IMG/VR virus record: IMGVR_UViG_3300033149_003526
Location: 1 to 64,000 of that record
DNA from: a virus
Length of the DNA: 64,000 nt
Reading direction: 5' to 3' (one strand)
This document shows, in pieces, positions 42,212 through 50,382 of the stretch (positions are counted from its first letter, which is position 1; each line of letters begins with the position of its first letter). The position numbers were made by a program, and so were the translations under genes. Below the pieces are notes generated by a model. It did not search any database and was not told the DNA's origin. It saw nothing but the letters and a program-made list of their open reading frames with translations.

Positions 42212-42907
42212 ATGTTAAAAAATTGCTATACTGTTAATGATTTAATTGAATTAAAAGAGAAAATTTATAAAAGATTTATAAAACATGGTAGAATGCAGAA
42301 TAAAATAACTATTGCTTTTAGAAATTATTATAATATTATAGAAAATAAAATAAATAACATAATGAATAAAGATAATTTAATTTGCGATATATGTAATAAT
42401 ATATATATTTCAAAGGATTATATAATTAAAAATTTTGATGATCATTTAAATGTATGTAATAATTGCATAGAGAATTATTATTTTTATTGTTATATGTGTG
42501 GTAAACCTGTTTATAATGAAGATATAGATAATATAAATTTTATAAATGATGAGTTATATTGTAATAATTGTTTTTTTAAAGTTAAAGAAGATATAATCAG
42601 TAATAGAATTATAAAAGATAAAAAATTAATTAAACTGGATAAATATTTAAAAGAGAATAATGTTTCTATAAATTATTTAAATTTAAAAGATTTAGATTTT
42701 TATATTGATAATTATCCTTTCAATATAGAAATTTACGCTGATAGTTGTTATAGATTAGGGAGTTTTAATGCTAATATTTGGATAGATCTATGTAAAAAAG
42801 AAGCTAATTTATTAAAAGCTATAGATTTTATATTAGAATATTATAAAGCTAAAACTTCAATACAAGAGATAAACGGGTATATAAATAATAAAAAAATTAA
42901 TATTTAA
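42212..42907 (+). CDS. Multi-zinc-finger hypothetical protein
   Basis: The 231-residue protein has a central Cys cluster: CDICNN (residues 55-60), CNNC, CYMCGK and CNNCFF. This gives at least two treble-clef or LIM-like zinc sites between residues 50 and 120. Flanking regions are helical and Asn/Lys rich. The gene is preceded by an unusual run of eight G bases that serves as ribosome binding site. Function unknown. Confidence 0.6.
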   Translation: MLKNCYTVNDLIELKEKIYKRFIKHGRMQNKITIAFRNYYNIIENKINNIMNKDNLICDICNNIYISKDYIIKNFDDHLNVCNNCIENYYFYCYMCGKPVYNEDIDNINFINDELYCNNCFFKVKEDIISNRIIKDKKLIKLDKYLKENNVSINYLNLKDLDFYIDNYPFNIEIYADSCYRLGSFNANIWIDLCKKEANLLKAIDFILEYYKAKTSIQEINGYINNKKINI

Positions 42908-42936
42908 AAGTAAAATAGGAAGGGGGGGGAGATGAT

Positions 42937-43266
42937 ATGTATAAAACTTGTGAGGAAAGAATTGATAAAGAATTAAAAAGAGTAATTGGAGATATTAAAA
43001 GAATTAATAATAATGAAGATCCTATAGAAGCATTAAATAACTATGCACTAGCATTAAGTGAATATAAAGTTTATAAATTAGAGTTATCATGGGGTGGACC
43101 TAGTGATTATATAGAATTTACTTATAATCCAGTAAATAAAGAATTAGTTAATATTACCTATCATTTTTTAGATTGGTACGATGGAGCAAAGAGAAATATA
43201 CCTTATAATACTGAGGAATGGAAAATTTTAGAGGAATTATTTTATAATACGATTTTTATAGAATAA
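42937..43266 (+). CDS. Hypothetical protein with WGGPSDYI motif
   Basis: The 109-residue product has a helical start and a second half with SWGGPSDYIEFTYN, the same kind of motif seen in many small phage proteins of unknown function, then YHFLDWYDGAKR. A run of eight G bases precedes the ATG. No enzymatic motif recognised. Confidence 0.55.
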   Translation: MYKTCEERIDKELKRVIGDIKRINNNEDPIEALNNYALALSEYKVYKLELSWGGPSDYIEFTYNPVNKELVNITYHFLDWYDGAKRNIPYNTEEWKILEELFYNTIFIE

Positions 43267-43325
43267 AAAAAAGAAATATTTAAAAAAAAGTAAATAAATA
43301 TATTATAATAATATACTAATTTGTT

Positions 43326-43574
43326 ATGAGATGTGATAAATGTAATAATAAATTAAGTTTAAATTTAAAAACTGGGGAATTATATTGTAGTTATTGTGAT
43401 AGTAATAAAAAACAAAAATTAATATTACAAAAAATTAAATTTAATCAATTTATATTTTATAAAGTAATTGAAAGTGAAAACATCAAATTAAATAATGATT
43501 ATATTTTAATAGAGGATTTAGAAAAGATGATTAAAGAGAAAAATTTAACTATTAAAATTAAAGAAATAGTTTAA
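43326..43574 (+). CDS. Small zinc-ribbon protein
   Basis: The 82-residue product begins with a zinc ribbon (RCDKCNNK, then YCSYCDSN) followed by a Lys/Ile-rich alpha/beta part. No ribosome binding site is seen. A TATACT sits eight bases before the ATG (43312-43317), so this may be another near-leaderless start, although no -35 box is present. Confidence 0.5.
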   Translation: MRCDKCNNKLSLNLKTGELYCSYCDSNKKQKLILQKIKFNQFIFYKVIESENIKLNNDYILIEDLEKMIKEKNLTIKIKEIV

Positions 43575-43576
43575 TT

Positions 43577-43840
43577 ATGTATAAAGGATTAATTTTTTAT
43601 AATAATGGCAGGTATTTAACTTATGTTAAAAGTGAAAGTTTAAAAATAGTATATAGTTATATAAAAAAAATTTATAATCCTTTAAATAGTGATATATATT
43701 GCATTTATAATACTTTAACAGATAAGATAATTAAAGTAATAAATAAAGGTAATAAAGGAATTAAAGAAAATATAGAAGGTAAAAGTTTAATAGAAGCAAT
43801 AAAACATATAGAATGGGTAATAGAAGAGTATAACAGTTAA
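43577..43840 (+). CDS. Hypothetical protein
   Basis: The 87-residue product has two beta strands at the start (GLIFYNNGRYLTYVKSE) and an alpha-helical end. The ATG follows the previous stop by two bases with no Shine-Dalgarno, so translation is probably coupled. Confidence 0.5.
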   Translation: MYKGLIFYNNGRYLTYVKSESLKIVYSYIKKIYNPLNSDIYCIYNTLTDKIIKVINKGNKGIKENIEGKSLIEAIKHIEWVIEEYNS

Positions 43841-43844
43841 AATT

Positions 43845-44024
43845 ATGATTAAACCAATTAGATTTAGCATTAAAAATTATCATAGTAGAAAACAATTAAA
43901 AATATTTAAATGTATAATTTTATTTTATAATAAATTTAAAATAACTAAAGATTTTTATATAGAATTAGGAATAAGAATTAAAAAAATAGTAATATTTATA
44001 ACTATTAAAACTTTATGGAATTAA
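43845..44024 (+). CDS. Small basic protein
   Basis: The 59-residue product (MIKPIRFSIKNYHSRKQLKI...) is Lys/Ile/Phe rich and may carry an amphipathic or membrane segment. It starts four bases after the preceding stop and has no ribosome binding site. Confidence 0.4.
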   Translation: MIKPIRFSIKNYHSRKQLKIFKCIILFYNKFKITKDFYIELGIRIKKIVIFITIKTLWN

Positions 44025-44034
44025 ATTAAAAATT

Positions 44035-44457
44035 ATGATTATATTAGTTTTATTAATACCAATTATAATTAAAATAATTGAAATATTATTAAAATTAGCA
44101 ATAATAATGCTATTATTATTTATTTTTATATTAATAATATTTGTTCTTAAACGTTTATATTATTTTTATAGTTTAAACTCTATTAAAAAATATTTAGATT
44201 TAATAACTAATAATAAAAAAATTTTAGATAACTTAAAAAAAGAAGATAAATTATTATTAGCTTTAACTATAGATAAATATTTAAATAATAAATTATTATT
44301 TAAAAGATCTCTTAAAAAAGATTTATATTCTATAGCATTAGGATATTCTTTAGGTCAATTAGGAATTAATAGAATATTAAAATACGGAGTAGGTTATTTA
44401 ATATTTAGAAAATTTATTTATAACGATATTAATAAATTTTTAAAAAATAAATCTTGA
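44035..44457 (+). CDS. Hydrophobic membrane protein
   Basis: The 140-residue product begins with two long hydrophobic segments (residues 1-22 and 20-45; MIILVLLIPIIIKIIEILLK, LAIIMLLLFIFILIIFV). A helical basic part with YSIALGYSLGQLGINRIL follows. It has no Shine-Dalgarno and follows the preceding gene by 10 bases. Its stop lies inside the -35 region of promoter P4. Function unknown. Confidence 0.5.
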   Translation: MIILVLLIPIIIKIIEILLKLAIIMLLLFIFILIIFVLKRLYYFYSLNSIKKYLDLITNNKKILDNLKKEDKLLLALTIDKYLNNKLLFKRSLKKDLYSIALGYSLGQLGINRILKYGVGYLIFRKFIYNDINKFLKNKS

Positions 44458-44482
44458 CAAATTTTTAAAAATATGTTATACT
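44454..44482 (+). promoter_or_regulatory. Early promoter P4 (TTGACA-17-TATACT, extended -10)
   Basis: TTGACA at 44454-44459, a 17-base spacer with TGT extension, and TATACT at 44477-44482 followed by TTTAATTAAA. The gene at 44508 has a normal AAAGGAG site between promoter and ATG. Confidence 0.8.
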
Positions 44483-44507
44483 TTAATTAAAAAAGAAAGG
44501 AGAGAAA

Positions 44508-44831
44508 ATGGATAAAAAGTATAGGATAATTACAAAATATGGTACTGTATATGAAATTGATGAGCATGGGTGTTTTTTAAGGTATAATAATCATTATTGG
44601 GAATGTCCACATGATAGTTGGCGATGTGTAGGATGTGCAGAGGTATTACCATTTAACCGTTTGAAGTACTATTCTTTACCAGAATTTTTAAAGATGATAG
44701 AAAACGGGCATAATTTTAGGTTTAAAAATGGAAATCCTAAGTTTACTTTACTAGATTGTGATCATGGTACTTATAGAATACATGGTAATATAAAAGCGCA
44801 TGGAATTTCTATGGCATATAGAATAAAATAA
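44508..44831 (+). CDS. Hypothetical Cys-containing protein
   Basis: The 107-residue protein has CPHDSWRCVGCAEVLP near residue 33 and a later DCDHGTYRIHG, suggesting a zinc site of three Cys and one His. It is the first gene after P4 and has a good AAAGGAG site. Family unknown. Confidence 0.6.
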   Translation: MDKKYRIITKYGTVYEIDEHGCFLRYNNHYWECPHDSWRCVGCAEVLPFNRLKYYSLPEFLKMIENGHNFRFKNGNPKFTLLDCDHGTYRIHGNIKAHGISMAYRIK

Positions 44832-44845
44832 AAAAAGGAGGGTAT

Positions 44846-45160
44846 ATGAGTTGGGAGACTTTAACAATAGGGCATATTAAATTTAAAGAAAATGTAAATA
44901 AAGAAGAAAGAAGAAAAATTATAAAAGAATTAGAAAAAGTGGTAGAATGTAAAATAAAATATGATGATAAATGGGATGAGTATAATTTTACTGATATTAA
45001 CTGGACTTCACACGTAGAAGGAAAAGCAATTTGGCAAATATTTAAAAAATGGAAACATAAACTTAAATTTTTTGATACGTCTATCTATTATTTAAGCGAA
45101 CCACATGAAATAATTTATTTTAATAGGGAGAATAAACAAATTAGATTAAATATATTATAA
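44846..45160 (+). CDS. Hypothetical protein
   Basis: The 104-residue protein starts with MSWETLTIGHIKFKENV and is rich in Lys, Trp and Glu, with mixed beta/alpha pattern. An AAAAAGGAGG site precedes it and it follows the 44508 gene as part of one unit. Similar MSWETLxxGxIxFK starts occur in phage accessory proteins of unknown function. Confidence 0.6.
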   Translation: MSWETLTIGHIKFKENVNKEERRKIIKELEKVVECKIKYDDKWDEYNFTDINWTSHVEGKAIWQIFKKWKHKLKFFDTSIYYLSEPHEIIYFNRENKQIRLNIL

Positions 45161-45182
45161 TTTAATAAAAATTAATAAATTC

Positions 45183-45191
45183 TAGTATAAT
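45183..45191 (+). promoter_or_regulatory. Weak -10-like element (TAGTATAAT)
   Basis: TAGTATAAT shares the AGTATAAT part of the class 2 elements and lies 18 bases before the start of a broken small gene. There is no -35 box. Low confidence. Confidence 0.3.
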
Positions 45192-45208
45192 AATTAAAAA
45201 AAGGAAAA

Positions 45209-45362
45209 ATGATGATTAAAAATTTTAATGAACTTAGTATAAAAAAATCAAATATTATTTATAATCAAATATGTTCTAAAAACTGGTGATACAGATTATA
45301 AAGAATGGGATTTTACTCGTTTTTTAATAGATGAAAATAATTTAGAAATAGTAGAAAGTTAA
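45209..45362 (+). pseudogene. Small gene broken by a frameshift in an A-run
   Basis: From ATG 45209 (after AAGGAAAA) the frame runs MMIKNFNELSIKKSN and stops at 45287-45289. A second frame, open from 45243, continues with YVLKTGDTDYKEWDFTRFLI and stops at 45360-45362. It has no start of its own. A single-base shift in the run of seven A at 45241-45247 would join them into one protein of about 50 residues. This is a decayed gene, a +1 frameshift site, or a homopolymer sequencing error. Confidence 0.5.
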
Positions 45363-45382
45363 AAAAAAGAGGGGGGTAATTT

Positions 45383-45574
45383 ATGATTAAATGTGATTTT
45401 TGTAAAAATAATAAAGCTAAATATAATTTACAAAAAGTATGGGTATTATGGAAAATAGACAAAAACGATAATTATAAATTTGTATCTACATTAGATATTG
45501 AAGAACCTGTAGGAGAAGAAAACTTACATTTATGTGAAAATTGTTTTAGGGAGGTTGAAGATCATGAAATCTAG
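45383..45574 (+). CDS. Small zinc-finger protein
   Basis: The 63-residue protein has CDFCKNNKAKYNL at the start and LCENCFREVEDHE at the end, together one zinc site in a treble-clef arrangement. A GGGGGGT run serves as ribosome binding site. It overlaps the next gene by 11 bases. Confidence 0.6.
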   Translation: MIKCDFCKNNKAKYNLQKVWVLWKIDKNDNYKFVSTLDIEEPVGEENLHLCENCFREVEDHEI

Positions 45575-45746
45575 TTTTTTAGAAAAATTATTAAAATCTA
45601 AAGTAGTTAGATTATCTATTAAATATATGAATAAATATAATATTAAATTAACATTAAGTAATTTAATTGATACTATGAAACTAATTAGAAATAGATGTAT
45701 AGAATTAGATATAAGTTATGATGAATTTGAAAACAGATATTTATAA
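45564..45746 (+). CDS. Small helical protein
   Basis: The start 45564 is chosen because GGGAGGTT lies just upstream within the end of the zinc-finger gene. The 60-residue product (MKSSFLEKLLKSKVVRLSIK...) is helical and basic at the start and acidic at the end. No family recognised. Confidence 0.5.
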   Translation: MKSSFLEKLLKSKVVRLSIKYMNKYNIKLTLSNLIDTMKLIRNRCIELDISYDEFENRYL

Positions 45747-45765
45747 TTTAAAAAGAGGTGTAAAA

Positions 45766-45846
45766 ATGTTAATAGAAGAAAGATTGATAACAGATACTAA
45801 ATTTTTATCCCTTGTTAAAAACCATTTAAATACTTTTAAAATATAA
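45766..45846 (+). CDS. 26-residue peptide or gene remnant
   Basis: The frame MLIEERLITDTKFLSLVKNH... has an AAGAGGTG site and a normal ATG, but it is very short and about 100 bases without a gene follow. It may be a decayed gene. Confidence 0.25.
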   Translation: MLIEERLITDTKFLSLVKNHLNTFKI

Positions 45847-45949
45847 TAAAAAATTTTAGTCAGAGTTTAAAAGGTTAGCTTGGATTATTAGAATACTCAG
45901 TATTAAAGCAATATAAAAAAAGTACTAATAAAAAAAGGGGGTAATAACT

Positions 45950-46243
45950 ATGAATACTAATGTAAAATATAAAGTTGAAATTACAAAAGGTAAAATAATT
46001 AACGAAAAGAATAATGATAACGTGTTTTATAGGGTTATAAAATCAGAAGAAATTGAATTTAATTCTTTAAACGAAGTAAAAAAATTTCTAAAGAAACTAT
46101 ATAATATAAAAAATTTATCTAAAGAATTAAAACTTGCTGATGAACTTCCTACTTATTTTATAAAATATAAATATAGGTTTAACAAATACATAGATTTCAT
46201 ATCAATATCACAAATTATACAAATGTATATTAGTATTAAATAA
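45950..46243 (+). CDS. Hypothetical protein
   Basis: The 97-residue protein is Lys/Asn rich with beta strands at the start (VKYKVEITKGKII) and helices later. It has a GGGGGT ribosome binding site. No family recognised. Confidence 0.5.
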   Translation: MNTNVKYKVEITKGKIINEKNNDNVFYRVIKSEEIEFNSLNEVKKFLKKLYNIKNLSKELKLADELPTYFIKYKYRFNKYIDFISISQIIQMYISIK

Positions 46244-46253
46244 GGAGGTTAAA

Positions 46254-46430
46254 ATGTGGGGTAATATATGTCCACTTAAATTTATTCTATTAAAAGATAT
46301 TATTAATAAAGATGAGTATTTAGAAAAATTAAAATGTGAAGAAGATAATTGTGCTTGGTATGTATGCATTTACAGAACAGGTAGGTATGAATGTATGTGT
46401 GCAATTAAACAATTAGCTGAAAAACTATAA
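46254..46430 (+). CDS. Small CP...CAWY phage zinc protein
   Basis: The 58-residue protein (MWGNICPLKFILLKDIINKD...) contains CP, KCEEDNCAWYVC and ECMCAIKQLAEKL. This Cys pattern (CP...C...CAW...C) is common in small phage proteins of unknown function that probably bind zinc. A strong AAGGAGG site precedes it. It is too short to be picked up by ordinary ORF cut-offs but is convincing. Confidence 0.65.
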   Translation: MWGNICPLKFILLKDIINKDEYLEKLKCEEDNCAWYVCIYRTGRYECMCAIKQLAEKL

Positions 46431-46478
46431 TAATAATTAAAAAAAGGAAAGGAAGGGATATTTAAAAAGGAGGTTAAA

Positions 46479-47378
46479 ATGAGTTATGATATTATATATG
46501 ATAAACAGTTTGTTAGATTAAATAATGGGGAAATAATTCCATTTATATTAATTGGTAGTAGTAATTGCTATGAAATTACATATAAAGGACAAAGGAGAGA
46601 GAGAAGTTGGCAAGTACTTACTTATTATTATACTGATAAAGGAAAAATAAGTATAAAACCTAATGAGTTTATTAATAATATTGAAAATTATATTAATAGC
46701 ATTGCTGAGAGATATAAAGAAGATGCAGGTAATAAAGAAGAAGTATTAAAGCGTTTAGGTTATTATACAGGAATAGCTATATATGGAGGACATCCAATTG
46801 ATACTAATTATAAAAAATTTATAGGATTTTTTAAAAATGGAATTAAAAAATCTTTAACAATAAAAGAATTAGCAGAAATTGGGGTTTATATTAAAACTAG
46901 TTATTATATAAGTTATCAAGCTGAGCAAGAAAAGATTGATAAAAACATTAAAAACACTTTACCAGAAAATAAAATTTGTCAGACAGAAGAAGACTTATAT
47001 AAAGCAATAGAAGAATATGAAAAATGGAAAAATCAATATCCTCAATATATAGAATATGTATTTTTTTATTTAACTTTTCAAGGATACTGGGAGAATGTTT
47101 TAGGTAGGTTAAAAAATTATAGAAGAGAAAATAAAAATAAAAGAGAGAAAAAAACTATTATGCAAGATTATTATTTTATTCTTTATTCTAATCAATATGG
47201 AGCATTAGTAAAATATACGAAAAAAGGGTTTAGATATAGTTATGGCTATAATGGTAAAAAATTTAGAACTTTTAAAGAAGCTGAAAGATACTTAAAAAAA
47301 ATTAAAGAAAAACAGTACTATAAAGCTGATATTTGGGAGATAAAAAGAATAGATAAACCTATAACATTTTTAGTGTAA
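46479..47378 (+). CDS. Hypothetical 299-residue protein
   Basis: This is a Lys/Tyr-rich soluble protein with no family I recognise. The first 150 residues include KGQRRERSWQVLTYYYTD and a GYYTGIAIYGGHP segment. A central helical part follows (TEEDLYKAIEEYEKWKNQYP), and the C-terminal region repeats Tyr-rich strands (FRYSYGYNGKKFRTF, FKEAERYLKKIKEK). AAAAAGGAGG precedes the ATG. It lies directly before the RuvB-like gene. Confidence 0.6.
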   Translation: MSYDIIYDKQFVRLNNGEIIPFILIGSSNCYEITYKGQRRERSWQVLTYYYTDKGKISIKPNEFINNIENYINSIAERYKEDAGNKEEVLKRLGYYTGIAIYGGHPIDTNYKKFIGFFKNGIKKSLTIKELAEIGVYIKTSYYISYQAEQEKIDKNIKNTLPENKICQTEEDLYKAIEEYEKWKNQYPQYIEYVFFYLTFQGYWENVLGRLKNYRRENKNKREKKTIMQDYYFILYSNQYGALVKYTKKGFRYSYGYNGKKFRTFKEAERYLKKIKEKQYYKADIWEIKRIDKPITFLV

Positions 47379-47403
47379 TAATATAAAAAGGAGGAGATAT
47401 TAA

Positions 47404-48237
47404 ATGATTGACAAAATAATAGGGCTAAATAATATTAAAAAAGAGCTATTAAATTTAAAAGAAATACCTAATATACTGTTTATTGGAGCAAGAGGTACAG
47501 GTAAAACTACTTTAGCTAAAGCTATTGCTGAATATAAGAAATTAAACTTGGTATTTTTAACTGGTAATAATCTTAAAAAAATAGAATTGTTAAATAGTTT
47601 AATACAATTAGAAGAAAATTCTATTTTATTAATAGATGAAATCCATAGATTAAGACCAGATGTTGAAGAAGTACTATATCATCCTTTAGAAAATAAACAA
47701 TTAGTAATTAAAGCAGTAAATGGCAATTTTCAAGTTATAGATTTACCTAAAAATATATCTTTTATAGGTACTACTACAAAACCATCTTTAATCAGTAAAC
47801 CTTTATTATCACGTTTTCAATTAGTTATACATATTCCACATTATAATCTAAGAAATTTAGCAAGAATTATAAAATTAAATTTTCCTAATTTTAATAACAA
47901 AGAAGCATTACAAATTGCTATTAATATAACTACTCCTAGAGAAGCTATAAATTTAGCTTATAGAATTAATCAATTAAAAAATAGTGGATTATCAGTAAAT
48001 AAAGCATTGGAATTTATAGGATATAAATTTGGATTATCTAATAGTGAAAGGGAATATTTAAAAATTTTATTTCTTAATCATAAAATGTCTCAATCTTCTT
48101 TAGCTAGTGCTTTACAAGTGGATAAAGATGAATTAAAGTTTATAGAAGACTCTTTAATAAGAAAACGCTTAATTACTATTACTAGTAAAGGAAGGGAATT
48201 AACTATTAAAGGATTAATGGTAAGTAAAAAATTATAA
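47404..48237 (+). CDS. RuvB-like AAA+ branch-migration ATPase
   Basis: The 277-residue AAA+ protein has Walker A GARGTGKTT at 28-36, Walker B ILLIDEIHRL at 74-83, sensor 1 FIGTTTKPSLISKPLLSRF at 120-138 with the Arg finger, and a C-terminal winged helix (LASALQVDKDELKFIE, then LIRKRLITITSKGRELT) as in RuvB. It is shorter than host RuvB (about 335) and no ruvA is visible, so it may use the host RuvA or act alone. It would pair with the Hjc-like and RuvC-like nucleases. An AAAAAGGAGG site precedes it. Confidence 0.8.
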   Translation: MIDKIIGLNNIKKELLNLKEIPNILFIGARGTGKTTLAKAIAEYKKLNLVFLTGNNLKKIELLNSLIQLEENSILLIDEIHRLRPDVEEVLYHPLENKQLVIKAVNGNFQVIDLPKNISFIGTTTKPSLISKPLLSRFQLVIHIPHYNLRNLARIIKLNFPNFNNKEALQIAINITTPREAINLAYRINQLKNSGLSVNKALEFIGYKFGLSNSEREYLKILFLNHKMSQSSLASALQVDKDELKFIEDSLIRKRLITITSKGRELTIKGLMVSKKL

Positions 48238-48289
48238 AAAAGGAATTGGATACACTAATGATTAAAAAAAAAGAAAGGAAGGGATATAA

Positions 48290-48586
48290 ATGGTAATTTG
48301 TAGTAGTTGTAATAAACAAATTAGAAAAGAAAAGAATAATATAGCATTGCAGATAAATCCTTATCCTTGTGAGAGAGGTTTTGGATGGTGTAAAAAATGT
48401 TTTGGAGACGAAAAATCCAAAAATTTTAAAAAAAGAATTGGTTTGATAGGACAAATATTTTTTGAGACAATATTTATTATTATTAAAAGTTATTTATCAG
48501 AAGAAAATAAAAAAAGATGGAATACTTTAACCTATGAACAAAAATGTTATGTAGTAGCTAAAATGATTGAGAAAAAAATATTTTAA
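48290..48586 (+). CDS. Zinc-finger hypothetical protein
   Basis: The 98-residue protein has an N-terminal CSSCNKQIRKEK with a second Cys pair GWCKKCFGDEKS, forming one zinc site, then a hydrophobic segment (GLIGQIFFETIFIIIK) and a helical end. GGAAGGGA precedes the ATG. No family recognised. Confidence 0.5.
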   Translation: MVICSSCNKQIRKEKNNIALQINPYPCERGFGWCKKCFGDEKSKNFKKRIGLIGQIFFETIFIIIKSYLSEENKKRWNTLTYEQKCYVVAKMIEKKIF

Positions 48587-48602
48587 AAGGAGGTGCGTAT
48601 AT

Positions 48603-48992
48603 ATGAACTTAACAAAACAATTATTAAAATTAAAAGAAAATAAAATGACTAATAGTGAGTATCAGCAATTTAAAACAGAGTGTATGAAAATGATAGAAAA
48701 AATTGGTAATAAATATCATTTTAGAAAGTTAGTATTTAAACCAATAGATATTGAAAGAATTAAAAACGATGTGTACATTAAAGCATTATTAAAAACACTT
48801 AAATACTTAAATATTAAAAAAGGTTCTTTTAGTACTTATTTTTACTATAAAGTTAGGTCTGCTTTTGTAGTAGAATTAGCTAAGTATAAAAGAAGATATA
48901 AAATATTAAATACTGATGAATTATATAGTAATTACAACTATACAGAAACAAACAAGCAAAAACACAAGAAAATTAATAGAAAAAATATTTAA
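48603..48992 (+). CDS. Sigma-70 region-2-like factor
   Basis: ATG 48603 is chosen because AAGGAGGTG lies at the right distance. The in-frame upstream ATG 48567 overlaps the previous gene. The 129-residue protein has FKPIDIERIKNDVYIKALLK, then GSFSTYFYYKVRSAFVVELA and KYKRRYK, resembling sigma region 2 (core-binding and -10 helix) but with no region 4. It is a second region-2-like protein beside the 8699 product, suggesting staged sigma factors. The promoter-like element at 49005 lies just after it. Confidence 0.55.
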   Translation: MNLTKQLLKLKENKMTNSEYQQFKTECMKMIEKIGNKYHFRKLVFKPIDIERIKNDVYIKALLKTLKYLNIKKGSFSTYFYYKVRSAFVVELAKYKRRYKILNTDELYSNYNYTETNKQKHKKINRKNI

Positions 48993-49004
48993 TTTAAATT
49001 TGAA

Positions 49005-49019
49005 TTGGTATATAATATA
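49005..49019 (+). promoter_or_regulatory. Class 2 promoter-like element
   Basis: GTATATAATATA at 49008-49019, preceded by TTG and followed by a GGAGG site, matches the core of the elements at 5634, 58862 and 27978 (minus). It would transcribe the Cys-rich protein, queE and downstream genes. Confidence 0.45.
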
Positions 49020-49035
49020 AATGGAGGATAAAAAT

Positions 49036-49290
49036 ATGGAATATCTAAAGAAAAAATTTTCAGTATATTTTAATTCCGATAAATATAATGAAAATTATGA
49101 CAGAATTTTTAATAGAAATAAAAAAGACTATACAGATAAATTATGTCCTTTTAATTGTCCTCACTTAACTATCATAGATATTTCTAAAGGATATTGTAAA
49201 AAATTTAAAGTTAGTTTAGAAGAACCTGTAGATATTTTAAAAAACATTAATACATTTGTGAGATATAAAAAATGTAATCTAAAATTTTAG
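49036..49290 (+). CDS. Cys-rich hypothetical protein upstream of queE
   Basis: ATG 49036 is preferred because GGAGG lies eight bases upstream, within the in-frame ATG 49021 alternative. The 84-residue protein has CPFNCPHLTI, YCKKF and a terminal KKCNLKF, like small phage proteins with a CPxxCPH...YCxxxxxxL pattern. It probably binds zinc. It is followed by queE 12 bases later. Confidence 0.55.
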   Translation: MEYLKKKFSVYFNSDKYNENYDRIFNRNKKDYTDKLCPFNCPHLTIIDISKGYCKKFKVSLEEPVDILKNINTFVRYKKCNLKF

Positions 49291-49302
49291 TAAAGGTGTT
49301 AT

Positions 49303-49941
49303 ATGTTGTATGTATCAGAAATATTTAAAAGTATACAAGGAGAAGGAAGATTTCAAGGTATTCCTGCACTGTTTATAAGACTATCAGGATGTACTAGAAA
49401 ATGCTCTTTTTGTGATACTAAATATCATACTAATTATAAACTATATAAAAATTATGAAATAGAAAATATCATTAAACATTCTAATATAGAAACTATAATA
49501 TTTACTGGAGGAGAACCATTATTACAATTAGATTCTATGATTTTTTTAATTGGATATCTAATTAGTAAAGATTTTAATTACCTAAAATTTCATTTGGAAA
49601 CTAACGGTGATTTAATTACAGAAAAAAATCATACTAATATATTAAAATATTTTCATTATATTTGTATAAGTCCTAAAGAAGTAAAAGTAGCTAAAAAAAT
49701 TAGGGAGTTGTATAAAGATTATTTATATAATTATGTGGATATAAAAGTAGTATCAGATTTAGATAAAGTAAATATAGATTTAATTCTTTATGCTACTATG
49801 TTAATGCCGTTAACTACTGATAATGAAGAATTGAATAAAGAAATTAGAAAAAAAGTGTGGGATTATTGTGTAGACAATAATCTATTTTATAGTGGAAGAT
49901 TGCACGTAGAAGTGTGGGGTAATAGTTATAAAGGTAAGTAA
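49303..49941 (+). CDS. queE: QueE, 7-carboxy-7-deazaguanine synthase
   Basis: The 212-residue radical SAM enzyme has the QueE signature EIFKSIQGEGRFQGIPALF, FIRLSGC, the cluster CTRKCSFC (C30, C34, C37; CX3CX2C) and FTGGEPLLQ. It turns 6-carboxytetrahydropterin into 7-carboxy-7-deazaguanine using SAM and Mg. QueD (7607) makes its substrate. QueC, which would make preQ0, is not visible in the window. An AAAGGTG site precedes it. Confidence 0.92.
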   Translation: MLYVSEIFKSIQGEGRFQGIPALFIRLSGCTRKCSFCDTKYHTNYKLYKNYEIENIIKHSNIETIIFTGGEPLLQLDSMIFLIGYLISKDFNYLKFHLETNGDLITEKNHTNILKYFHYICISPKEVKVAKKIRELYKDYLYNYVDIKVVSDLDKVNIDLILYATMLMPLTTDNEELNKEIRKKVWDYCVDNNLFYSGRLHVEVWGNSYKGK

Positions 49942-49955
49942 AACTAGGAGGTAAA

Positions 49956-50213
49956 ATGCCATATATCAAGAAAAATTTAAGAATTAAATATGATGAAATA
50001 TTACAAATGATGAATATTCCAAATAGTGCTGGAGAATTAAATTATTTTATTTCTAAATTATGTTTAAAATACTTAAATTTAAAAGGAGTAAAATATCAAA
50101 ATTTTAACGAAATTATTGGAGTTTTAGAATGTGTAAAACAAGAGTTTTATAGAAAAGCAGTAAGTAAATATGAAGATAAAAAGGAGAGAGAAAATGGAAC
50201 AATATGGAAATAA
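49956..50213 (+). CDS. DUF6899-like small phage protein
   Basis: The 85-residue product (PYIKKNLRIKYDEILQ, then GELNYFISKLCLKYL and NEIIGVLECVKQEFYRKAV, ending YEDKKERENG) has the layout of a widespread phage and prophage family I know as DUF6899. It is helical and often near replication or nucleotide genes. Function unknown. An AGGAGG site precedes it. Confidence 0.6.
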   Translation: MPYIKKNLRIKYDEILQMMNIPNSAGELNYFISKLCLKYLNLKGVKYQNFNEIIGVLECVKQEFYRKAVSKYEDKKERENGTIWK

Positions 50214-50382
50214 GATTTATATTAATTGTATTTGTGGTAATAAAATAGAAGATACTATGGATAACAAAAGTATTATATGTACTAAATGTAAAAGAATGTA
50301 TACTAAATATTATGACCAGTTAAATAATGTTTACATAATTAATTGCATTTACAATGGAGATGATGTAAATGATAGGAGATAA
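50194..50382 (+). CDS. Small zinc-ribbon protein
   Basis: ATG 50194 follows AAGGAGAGAG and is preferred over the in-frame 50170. The 62-residue product has INCICGNKI and IICTKCKRMYTK, one zinc ribbon like that of Com-type phage translation regulators or transcription elongation factors. It overlaps its neighbours at both ends. Confidence 0.55.
   Translation: MEQYGNKIYINCICGNKIEDTMDNKSIICTKCKRMYTKYYDQLNNVYIINCIYNGDDVNDRR

Noticed and set aside
48206-48454. Minus-strand 82-residue hydrophobic frame
   Set aside because: It overlaps the RuvB-like and zinc-finger genes in antisense, has no ribosome site, and its hydrophobicity is the expected result of reading Lys-rich AT-rich coding sequence backwards.
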